A stretch of DNA of 64,000 nt from Chitinophaga alhagiae (GTDB lineage: Bacteria > Bacteroidota > Bacteroidia > Chitinophagales > Chitinophagaceae), in contig NZ_QXMH01000007.1 in the NCBI RefSeq assembly GCF_003568665.1, forward strand, positions 62,001-126,000, written 5' to 3'. A model generated the notes under the pieces. It searched no databases, was not told where the DNA came from, and worked only from the letters and a program-made list of their open reading frames with translations. This document shows, piece after piece, positions 8,401 through 14,950 of this stretch (positions are counted from its first letter, which is position 1; each line of letters begins with the position of its first letter). Position numbers and translations under genes: made by a program.

Positions 8401-8920
8401 CGTCTGTCAGTTTATCATGCACATAGGTTTCGTCCCAGGTAGCAAATTCCCTGAGCGATTGCGTTACGGGGTGCGTTTTATCGGTGATCACCGCGGTAAA
8501 GGAGTCCGTGCCATGTTGCAGGAACTGGCCACCTACCATGCTCACAAATTCAGAGGAGTTGCGGAAACAGTAGCTGGCGCAGTGAACGGGTATAAAACCC
8601 TTGCCCGACCTTACGAACTGCAGCAATGCCTCTTCCTGCTGCGGTGTAATGGAATCGTGATTGGCATACAGCATCAGGCCATCGTATTGCGCCAGGTTGC
8701 TGCTGTTCAGATCATCCGGATCATCTGTATAGGTCAGTTGTATGCCTTCCGTTGCCAGCGCGGACGCCAGCATAGGCATGTACAGCGCGCTGTTGTGATG
8801 CTCGCTCTGGTGGCCCAGGAAAAGGATCTCTATTTTACGTGGCGCCTGTTTTCCGCAGGCGGCCCATACAAGGCAGCATACAATGCCAAGAAGGAAGTAG
8901 ACGTGGAATCGCTTGTTCAT
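5477..8920 (-). CDS. ThuA - membrane-bound dehydrogenase - HEAT - azurin-like fusion lipoprotein
   Basis: A 1147-residue lipoprotein (MNKRFHVYFLLGIVCCLVWAAC, lipobox ending at Cys22); an in-frame ATG six codons earlier (8938) is less likely. Domains in order: ThuA glutamine-amidotransferase-like fold (about 30-240), the beta-propeller called membrane-bound dehydrogenase in Planctomycetes proteins (about 280-650, with calcium-loop-like DTDGDGRADK and DTTGDGKADI), HEAT-type repeats (670-840), a jelly-roll with LEIDGVIWFRKTV (860-980), and a C-terminal cupredoxin (1020-1147). The type 1 copper ligands show: His in MQHNLVI, then Cys, His and Met in VCTFPGHWSIMNG at azurin spacing. I found no CxxCH heme site. 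It heads a three-gene operon and probably oxidises a sugar outside the cytoplasm, passing electrons to copper. Confidence 0.85.
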   Translation of the reverse strand: MNKRFHVYFLLGIVCCLVWAACGKQAPRKIEILFLGHQSEHHNSALYMPMLASALATEGIQLTYTDDPDDLNSSNLAQYDGLMLYANHDSITPQQEEALLQFVRSGKGFIPVHCASYCFRNSSEFVSMVGGQFLQHGTDSFTAVITDKTHPVTQSLREFATWDETYVHDKLTDDRTVLMERVEGAHREPWTWVKQYGKGRVFYTAYGHDERTWNNPGFHALMKAGILWAVGDDVKALWEPYRASMPTLAYRMEANIPNYEQRVPAPRYQEPLSPEASAKLIQVPPGFELQLFASEPDIINPIAMDWDEKGRLWVIETVDYPNTVREDKSAGDDRIKICEDTDGDGRADKFTIFAEGLNIPTSLVFSNDGIIVSQAPHFLFLKDTTGDGKADIRKVIIDGWGTFDTHAGPSNLRYGMDNQIWGTVGYSGFKGAIAGEPYQFGQGFYRFAPDVSTFEFMTGTSNNTWGLGFTENNDIFGSTANNTHSVFMGIPNRALKGVEGIRAGGSSKIDGHYAMHPVTQHVRQVDVFGGFTAAAGHSFYTARNYPEAYWNNIAFVCEPTGHLVHSARIEKDGAGFKEKDGWNLFASADEWVAPVEAKPGPDGAVWVLDWYNFIVQHNPTPTPERGGYAAVNGKGNAYENPLRDKSHGRVWRVVSKNAKKVKPLQLSKKEPEGLLAALENDNMLWRTTAQRLLVERGQTDVLPQLAALTQKDGPAALHALWAIDGLGATAKDNTVAAALKHKNPAVRKAAIQILSKYNWTETQIIGSGILQDPDANTRLAALVSLTATAPSEKLGGMLYEMSGEEAVKKDEWLGKALYAAATRHRKGFIDAFMATHPGFKIATPVAVNRAATALNDAAWKEMQLPSTIEDAGLEIDGVIWFRKTVNITAPAREASLSLGPVDDSDETFVNGVSIGKTERKWNVPRRYKIPAGLLKPGSNVIAVRVEDTGNGGGIYGKPEDLYLQNGNERIVLTGNWRYEVEKITSGRSARLFGDAGLAETFVRAYLNKPVTEETAVAGGKAAVIQLKVIKNEMKYDLKTFTVEAGKPVEIVFENPDFMQHNLVITRQGALAIVGKAADKMASRPDGAEKHYVPEVPEVLYSTRLVNPQEKVTLRFTAPAQPGDYPFVCTFPGHWSIMNGIMKVVLKK

Positions 8921-8988
8921 GGTTCGGAAAGATAACATAACGAAATTCCGGAAAATTAACCCGTATGCTTTCCTTGATATTGCCAGAT

Positions 8989-9019
8989 TTTGACTATATT
9001 ATGTCATAGAATACTGTTG
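8989..9019 (+). promoter_or_regulatory. Putative Bacteroidota promoter of the cupin-AraC gene
   Basis: TTTG at 8989-8992 and TACTGTTG at 9012-9019 are separated by exactly 19 bases; the Bacteroidota consensus is TTTG, 19 bases, TAnnTTTG, so the -7 box has one mismatch. Transcription would begin about 30 bases before the ATG at 9059. Confidence 0.5.
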
Positions 9020-9058
9020 AATGCATTTTATTATGGTAAATGAAAAGAATTAAGTGTT

Positions 9059-9928
9059 ATGAAACCCGCCTTACAGAAATCACCTATTTCGGCAGACAGG
9101 GTATTTGAAGCGAAGCACTTGCGGGAGCCCCACTTTGACCCCAACTGGCATTTTCACCCGGAATACCAGTTGTTTGTGGTACTGAAAGGTACCGGCACCC
9201 GTTTCACCGGAGACCACCTGGCGCCTTTCCGGCAGGGGGATTTTGTGCTGACCGGCCCCAACCTGCCGCATATGTGGCAGAGTGACCCGGAGTATTTTGA
9301 AGGGAATAAGGGCTTGTGGACGGAGGGCATTGTGATCTACCTGCCTGAAGACTTCCTGGGCCATGGTTTTCTCAGCAAGAAAGAGAGCTGGCAACTGCGG
9401 CAGCTGCTGCAACGCAGCGGGCTGGGCATGGAATTTTTTGGCGATACGGGCCGGCAGGGCACGCAACTGATGCGGCAAATACTGGAGCAGCATGATTTTG
9501 ACCGGATACTTACGTTGTTGCAGCTGCTGCACCTGCTGGCGCAGTCCGCGGAGTACCGCCAGCTTTCCAGCGCCAGCTACACCAACCAGCTGAAGGCCTC
9601 CGATACGGAACGCATGAACAGGGTGCATGCTTTTGTGATGAAGAACTTCCGGGAAAAGATCAGTTTGAATGAAGTAGCCGCCATTGCCAACATGACACCC
9701 ACTTCCTTCAGCCGCTATTTTAAAACACATGCCAACCGGAGCTTTTCAGACTTTCTCACGGAGATACGCATCGGGTATGCCTGCAAGCTGCTCATGGAAG
9801 AGAACATGGACGTGGCCCGAATCTGTTACGAAAGCGGTTTTTACACCCTCTCCAACTTCAACCGCGCCTTCCGGCAAATAACCGGGTATAACCCGCTCGG
9901 CTACCGGAAAAAGTACACCGGGGCGTAG
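9059..9928 (+). CDS. AraC-family regulator with N-terminal cupin sensor
   Basis: A 289-residue protein. Residues about 20-110 form a cupin (HFDPNWHFHPEYQLFVVLKG and the later FVLTGPNLPHMW), and residues 190-287 hold the paired helix-turn-helix of AraC proteins (LNEVAAIANMTPTSFSRYF and ARICYESGFYTLSNFNRAF). These regulators sense sugars or related ligands. It is divergent from the ThuA fusion operon across a short intergenic region and lies near the GH43 gene, so either is a plausible target. The start at 9059 leaves a short leader after a promoter-like sequence. Confidence 0.9.
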   Translation: MKPALQKSPISADRVFEAKHLREPHFDPNWHFHPEYQLFVVLKGTGTRFTGDHLAPFRQGDFVLTGPNLPHMWQSDPEYFEGNKGLWTEGIVIYLPEDFLGHGFLSKKESWQLRQLLQRSGLGMEFFGDTGRQGTQLMRQILEQHDFDRILTLLQLLHLLAQSAEYRQLSSASYTNQLKASDTERMNRVHAFVMKNFREKISLNEVAAIANMTPTSFSRYFKTHANRSFSDFLTEIRIGYACKLLMEENMDVARICYESGFYTLSNFNRAFRQITGYNPLGYRKKYTGA

Positions 9929-9932
9929 GTGG

Positions 9933-10034
9933 CTATGCAGCAAAATGAAGCTGAACGGCAAACAGCTCAACATACGCGGGTATGTGGGCGTGTCTATGTT
10001 CGGAAGAACAACGGTATGGACAAGAGCGGATTAA
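9933..10034 (+). pseudogene. 3' remnant of a DUF2147-family gene
   Basis: Directly after the AraC stop, one plus-strand frame reads WLCSKMKLNGKQLNIRG then YVGVSMFGRTTVWTRAD and a TAA at 10032. This is the characteristic C-terminal end of DUF2147 proteins (a hydrophobic-beta secreted family of about 140 residues, ending GYxGxSxFGRTTxWTR). The other 100 or so residues and the signal peptide are missing; the frame upstream is taken by the AraC gene. It looks like a deletion scar rather than a working gene. An ATG at 9945 could start a 29-residue peptide, but I doubt it is used. Confidence 0.7.
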
Positions 10035-10976
10035 CTACTCCACCACCGGCCAGCCCTTTACATACCGCAGCGGCCTGATGCAGAATACCCTGGCGCCGCC
10101 TTTGCCCCGCTGAATGGCATGATAAGCAATATATTGTTTGCCCTTTGCATTGCTGAATACGGAATTATGCCCGGGCGCCAGCCATGTGCTGTCCATTTCA
10201 AGTATCACGCTGCCGGCCGTGCCTTTCTCTTCCGCCATGGTGCGGAACGGGCCGGTGGCTTTCCTGGAGCGGGCTACCAGCACAGCGTAGCTGGCCTTTT
10301 CACCGCAGCAGTTATCTCCAGAATAATAGAGATAGTAATACCCGCCATGATAGTCTATCCACGCTCCTTCTATCAATCTTGTATATTTTGCCTCCATGCC
10401 CGGTTGCACTACGGGAACGGCCACACTGCCGGGTGCGAACGCACTCCAGTTGTCTGTCATTTCCTGCACGCGGATGGGCTTGAAACCCGAACCCCAGTAC
10501 AGCAGCTTTTTACCTGTTTTCGGGTCTACCATGGCCATAGGGTCTATATGTTCAAACCCTTCGCCACACACCAGTGGAGAACCTTTGTCTTTGAACGGTC
10601 CTTCCGGCCTGTCCGCATACGCCACGCCCAGGCATTTGCCGGTGGAGTCGGATACGGACTCCCCTGAATAGAAAAGTACGTATTTCCGTAAAGCGGCATC
10701 GTACAGTACATGCGGCGCCCAGTAGTGGGTATTGGCCCATACAGGAGGCTCCGGCAGCGCATCGCCCAGCAGTTCCCAATGCTGCAGGTCAGTTGAAACG
10801 GCTACCTGTATGTTGGCGCCGGACTGGGTGGCATAGGCATAATACTTTCCCTCCGCGCGGATCACGGTAGGGTCAGGAAAATCCCGGTTGAGCACCGGGT
10901 TGGACAATTGCTGGGCCATTAATGCCGCCGGCATGCAAAGCAGCGCCAGGGCCGCAAACAGACGTGGTTGTATCAT
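10035..10976 (-). CDS. GH43-family glycoside hydrolase, secreted
   Basis: A 313-residue five-bladed beta-propeller enzyme with a signal peptide (MIQPRLFAALALLCMPAALMAQQ). GH43 active-site residues are visible: the general base Asp in RDFPDPTVI (about D35), the pKa-tuning Asp in HIDPMAMVD (D145) and the proton donor Glu in LIEGAWIDY (E203). Family members are arabinanases, arabinofuranosidases, xylosidases and galactanases; the close WAPHVLY motif fits the arabinan/arabinofuranosidase side but does not fix the substrate. It acts in the periplasm or on the surface. It stands alone on the minus strand, divergent from the SusC operon, which may use the released sugar. Confidence 0.88.
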   Translation of the reverse strand: MIQPRLFAALALLCMPAALMAQQLSNPVLNRDFPDPTVIRAEGKYYAYATQSGANIQVAVSTDLQHWELLGDALPEPPVWANTHYWAPHVLYDAALRKYVLFYSGESVSDSTGKCLGVAYADRPEGPFKDKGSPLVCGEGFEHIDPMAMVDPKTGKKLLYWGSGFKPIRVQEMTDNWSAFAPGSVAVPVVQPGMEAKYTRLIEGAWIDYHGGYYYLYYSGDNCCGEKASYAVLVARSRKATGPFRTMAEEKGTAGSVILEMDSTWLAPGHNSVFSNAKGKQYIAYHAIQRGKGGARVFCIRPLRYVKGWPVVE

Positions 10977-11238
10977 AATCCGGTAAGCTGGGATAATTAT
11001 AAAGGAATCCCTGTTTTAACAACAAGATAGTGATCCTTTTCTTGAACGGGAACCATAAAATTCATCCATGCGTGGCGGGCATGATGCCATAGCTGCCGGC
11101 GGCCCCTCAGGGGCCTTCTTCCATTGATACGGCAACGGTAAAAGCCATCTGCCGCCGCGCATATTCTCACATCAGGTAAAAAACTACTAACATTTGCTAA
11201 AATTCAAGTAGGTACATGCGGATAATTGTATGACTTTT

Positions 11239-11254
11239 ATGCAAACGTTTTAAG
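11239..11254. promoter_or_regulatory. LacI-type operator-like palindrome 1
   Basis: ATGCAAACGTTTTAAG contains the palindrome AAACGTTT (11243-11250) with a GC flank, resembling LacI/GalR-family operators. It lies about 440 bases before the SusC start. Half-site similarity to the palindrome at 11434 (both GCAAACG) supports a shared regulator. No LacI-type gene is present in this window. Confidence 0.4.
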
Positions 11255-11433
11255 TGTATTTAAGACGTCATATAATTCCACCAGAAGAAAACTAGATACG
11301 AATTTTACGTTATGAAAGAGAGGGGCCGCAACCAAGCCCCTGCTGCATGGAGTTACTTTTACCCTTTTGACAGAATTTGCTGATTGGCTGCGAAAGCCAA
11401 GGTGAGACCAGACATTTATTTTTTATCAATTAA

Positions 11434-11447
11434 TGCAAACGATTGCA
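11434..11447. promoter_or_regulatory. LacI-type operator-like palindrome 2
   Basis: TGCAAACGATTGCA is an inverted repeat (TGCAA / TTGCA around ACGA), the classic shape of a LacI-family operator. It is 238 bases before the SusC start, and a further half site (TGCAAAC) follows at 11469-11475. The regulator is not encoded here. Confidence 0.5.
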
Positions 11448-11684
11448 CGTAAAAATAAACGGCAAAAGTATGCAAACAGGATTGGTACGTCCCTAAAGCA
11501 CTCGTTTATGAAAACTGGCAAACCTTAAACCAAAAAATCCACTCAACCAAAAGAAGTACCTCCAGGGCTTCTCATGGCACATGCATGTTTTATGCAGGCT
11601 ATCCGTTATGCTGCAGCAGGCGGCAAGGCATGCTATGCTCCTGAATGAGGGCCGGGGGGCTTTGTGATCAGAAAAAACATACAA

Positions 11685-14600
11685 ATGAAAAGAACACTCA
11701 CCATGCACGTTTGTGGTGTGATGGGGCTGTTATTGCCCATTGCGCAGCAAACACAGGCGGCTGCAACATTGCCGGCCAATGCTCCCGCGGGTACTCATGT
11801 ACATACCGTCAACCTGCGTGCAGCACATGTACCGGCAGCCGCGTGGAAACTGAACAAGGAAGTTCGCGGGCAGGTAACTGACAGTACGGGAGGTGCGATG
11901 CCTGGCGTTACCATACTGGTAAAAGGAAGCCCAAACATTGGTACCACTACGGACATTAACGGCAGGTACATACTGGAAGTGCCAGACAACACATTAGTAC
12001 TGGTGTTCAGCATGATCGGCTACACCTCCCGGGAAGTTCCGCTGAATGGCCGCAGCGTGATCAACGTTGAGCTGGCCCCTTCCTCCAATCAATTGGGTGA
12101 AACGGTGGTAGTGGCTTTCGGCAAGCAGAAAAAAGAGTCTGTGATCGGCTCCATCACCACCATTAACCCGGGGGAATTAAAAGTACCTTCCAGCAACCTC
12201 ACTACCGCGCTGGCAGGCCGCCTGGCAGGCGTTATTGCCTATCAGCGCAGTGGTGAACCGGGGATGGACAACGCGGAGTTTTTTATCCGCGGGGCCACCA
12301 CCTTCGGCTACAAAAAAGATCCGCTCATACTGATTGACGGTATTGAATATACCACTACAGAACTGGCCCGCCTGCAACCAGACGATATTGCCAGCTTCTC
12401 CATTATGAAAGATGCCACCGCCAATGCCCTCTATGGCGCCCGGGGCGCCAACGGCGTTATACTGGTTACCACCAAAGAAGGGAAAGAAGGCAAACCCAAG
12501 CTCAACATCAGGCTGGAAAATTCCATTTCGCAACCCACCCGTAATGTAGAGCTGGCAGACCCTGTTACCTATATGAAGCTGAACAATGAAGCGGTGCTTA
12601 CCCGCAACCCGCTGGGCATACAGCCCTATTCACAAGCCAAGATAGACAATACGGAGAGCAACCTCAATCCCGTAGTGTTTCCCACCACCAACTGGCGGGA
12701 GATGCTGTTCAAAGACAGGACCATGAACCAGCGCGGCAACTTCAGCGTGAGCGGCGGCGGGCAAATAGCCACCTACTATGTATCCGGCGGCCTCACCAAA
12801 GACAACGGCGTGCTGAACGTAGACGGCCGCAACAATTTCAACAACAACATCGATCTTAAAACATATACTCTCCGCTCCAACGTCAACCTCAGGCTCACCA
12901 AATCTACCAGTGCCATGGTACGCCTGCACGGTACGTTCGATGATTACAACGGGCCTATAGACGGTGGTGAAATGCTCTACGCCAAGGTAATGCGCGCCAA
13001 CCAGGTGATGTTCCCGGCGTATTATCCGGTAGATGAAGAACATCAGTTCACCAACCATATCCTCTTCGGAAATGCTGACCAGGGGCAATACCTCAATCCC
13101 TATGCGGACATGATACGGGGTTACAAGGAAACCTCCCGCTCCCTTATGCTGGCGCAGTTTGAAGTGAAGCAAGACCTTTCGGACTTCATCACCAAAGGCC
13201 TCTCCGTCCGCGCCATGATGAACACCAACCGGTCTGCCTATGTGGAGCTGATCAGGGCCTACCGGCCTTTCCTGTACACGGTGGGCAGCTATGACAGGCC
13301 GTCCAACTCCTACAATATCTACAACATCAACCCGGAAACCGGTACAGATTACCTCAGCTTTGAGCCGGGCGACAAAACCGTGCAGTCTGTTTTCTACCTG
13401 GAGTCTGCCATGGACTACAACCGTACGTTCAACGACCGCCACACCGTGGCCGGCATGCTCATCTTCATAGCGCGCAACCGGCTCAACGGTGTTACCGGCT
13501 CCAGCCTGCAACGTTCGTTGCCGGCACGCAACATGGGGCTTTCAGGCCGTGTCACGTATGCGTATGACGATAAATATTTCCTCGAAGCCAACTTTGGCTA
13601 TAACGGCTCCGAGCGCTTTTATAAAACGGAACGTTTCGGTTTCTTCCCCACCATTGGCGCCGCCTGGATGGTATCCAGCGAAAAGTACTGGGAGCCTTAC
13701 CGGAGAATTGTGAACAAACTGAAGCTCCGTGCCAACTACGGCCTGGTAGGCAACGATGCCATTGGTAACGAAGACGAGCGCTTCTTCTACCTTTCTACCG
13801 TGAACATGTCTACCTCCTCAAAAGGCGCCCGCTTCGGCACTACCGGCGGCTATTACAGAGATGGCATTTCCATCAGCCGGTACGATAACCGGGCCATTAC
13901 CTGGGAAACCGCGAAGAACTCCACCTTTGGCGTGGAAGTAGGGTTGTTCGGCAAGCTGGACATGATCGTTGAATATTTCATAGAGTCCCGCTACAACATC
14001 CTGATGCCGCGCGCGTCCATCCCCAAATCCATGGGACTGCAGGGAGAAACGCCGCAGGCCAACGTAGGCCGCGCCGCTTCCCGCTCGCTTGATATTTCGC
14101 TGGACTATAACGCCAACATCACCAAAAACTGGTACCTGGGCCTGCGCGGCAACTTCACCTATGCCCGCAATGTATTTGAAGCATACGAAGAACCGATGTA
14201 CGATGAACCCTGGCGCTATCGCAAAGGCCACTCTACCGCACAGCGCTGGGGATATATCGCCGAACGCCTGTTCATTGACGATGAGGAAGTAAGAAGCTCT
14301 CCGGAGCAGCGTTTCAGCGGCTTTGAGACCCGTGCCGGGGATATCAAGTACCGGGACATTAACGGAGACAAGATCATAGACCAGCGGGACATGGTGCCCA
14401 TCGGCTTCCCGGAAAGGCCGGAAATTGTGTATGGCGCAGGCCTTACCACCAAGTATAAGGGCATTGACTTCTCCCTTTTCTTCCAGGGCTCCGCCCGTTC
14501 TTCTTTCTGGATCAATGTAGACCAGACCTCGCCTTTCGTAACGTCGCCGTTCATGGTAGGCAGCAGGGCTATTGGCGGTGAAACACAATTGCTGAAAGCC

Positions 14601-14930
14601 TATGCCGAAAACTACTGGTCTGAAGAAAACCGCAACCTCTACGCCCTCTGGCCCCGCCTCAGCCCCGTTGTGAACGCCAACAGCGTGCAGTCTAATACCT
14701 GGTTCATGCGCAACGGCTCTTTCCTCCGGCTGAAGCAGATGGAAGTAGGCTACTCCCTCCCCGCCGCATGGAACAGGCGCCTGCATATGCAGAACTTCCG
14801 CCTGTACGCAACGGCCACCAACCTGTTCACCCTCAGCAAATTCAAGCTCTGGGACATTGAGATGGCTGGTAAAGGATTGGGATACCCCATCCAGCGCGTA
14901 TTCAACATAGGCCTGCAGGTCGGTTTCTAA
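11685..14930 (+). CDS. SusC/RagA-type TonB-linked outer-membrane transporter
   Basis: A 1081-residue protein. I use the ATG at 11685 (MKRTLTMHVCGVMG..., signal peptide to about residue 26) rather than the GTG at 11664. Order: carboxypeptidase-D-like beta-sandwich (about 60-140, QVTDSTGGAMPGVTILVKG), TonB-box region and plug (150-265, ending DATANALYGARGANGVILVTT), then the 22-strand barrel to a terminal aromatic (LQVGF). With the downstream SusD partner it imports large oligosaccharides or peptides across the outer membrane. It opens a four-gene operon (SusC, SusD, DUF5000-type and DUF4998 lipoproteins). Confidence 0.95.
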   Translation: MKRTLTMHVCGVMGLLLPIAQQTQAAATLPANAPAGTHVHTVNLRAAHVPAAAWKLNKEVRGQVTDSTGGAMPGVTILVKGSPNIGTTTDINGRYILEVPDNTLVLVFSMIGYTSREVPLNGRSVINVELAPSSNQLGETVVVAFGKQKKESVIGSITTINPGELKVPSSNLTTALAGRLAGVIAYQRSGEPGMDNAEFFIRGATTFGYKKDPLILIDGIEYTTTELARLQPDDIASFSIMKDATANALYGARGANGVILVTTKEGKEGKPKLNIRLENSISQPTRNVELADPVTYMKLNNEAVLTRNPLGIQPYSQAKIDNTESNLNPVVFPTTNWREMLFKDRTMNQRGNFSVSGGGQIATYYVSGGLTKDNGVLNVDGRNNFNNNIDLKTYTLRSNVNLRLTKSTSAMVRLHGTFDDYNGPIDGGEMLYAKVMRANQVMFPAYYPVDEEHQFTNHILFGNADQGQYLNPYADMIRGYKETSRSLMLAQFEVKQDLSDFITKGLSVRAMMNTNRSAYVELIRAYRPFLYTVGSYDRPSNSYNIYNINPETGTDYLSFEPGDKTVQSVFYLESAMDYNRTFNDRHTVAGMLIFIARNRLNGVTGSSLQRSLPARNMGLSGRVTYAYDDKYFLEANFGYNGSERFYKTERFGFFPTIGAAWMVSSEKYWEPYRRIVNKLKLRANYGLVGNDAIGNEDERFFYLSTVNMSTSSKGARFGTTGGYYRDGISISRYDNRAITWETAKNSTFGVEVGLFGKLDMIVEYFIESRYNILMPRASIPKSMGLQGETPQANVGRAASRSLDISLDYNANITKNWYLGLRGNFTYARNVFEAYEEPMYDEPWRYRKGHSTAQRWGYIAERLFIDDEEVRSSPEQRFSGFETRAGDIKYRDINGDKIIDQRDMVPIGFPERPEIVYGAGLTTKYKGIDFSLFFQGSARSSFWINVDQTSPFVTSPFMVGSRAIGGETQLLKAYAENYWSEENRNLYALWPRLSPVVNANSVQSNTWFMRNGSFLRLKQMEVGYSLPAAWNRRLHMQNFRLYATATNLFTLSKFKLWDIEMAGKGLGYPIQRVFNIGLQVGF

Positions 14931-14950
14931 CATTCATCAACTGTTGACAA

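Larger units (their letters stand above)
10977..11684. promoter_or_regulatory. 700-base regulatory leader between GH43 and SusC genes
   Basis: No convincing gene is present. Seen in it: short hairpins GGCCCC-TCA-GGGGCC at 11101-11115, AGGGGC/GCCCCT at 11321-11341 and TTGGCT/AGCCAA at 11384-11400, and LacI-type palindromes given separately. The length is unusual for this window and suggests a long untranslated leader or several regulator sites. I compared it by eye with common riboswitch cores and found no match. Confidence 0.55.

Noticed and set aside
10977-11684. Riboswitch in the SusC leader
   Set aside because: The three short hairpins do not match the conserved cores of cobalamin, TPP, SAM, FMN or molybdenum-cofactor switches by eye.
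11493-11708. 71-codon minus-strand frame in the SusC leader
   Set aside because: Overlaps the SusC start and has no fold-like pattern or own promoter.
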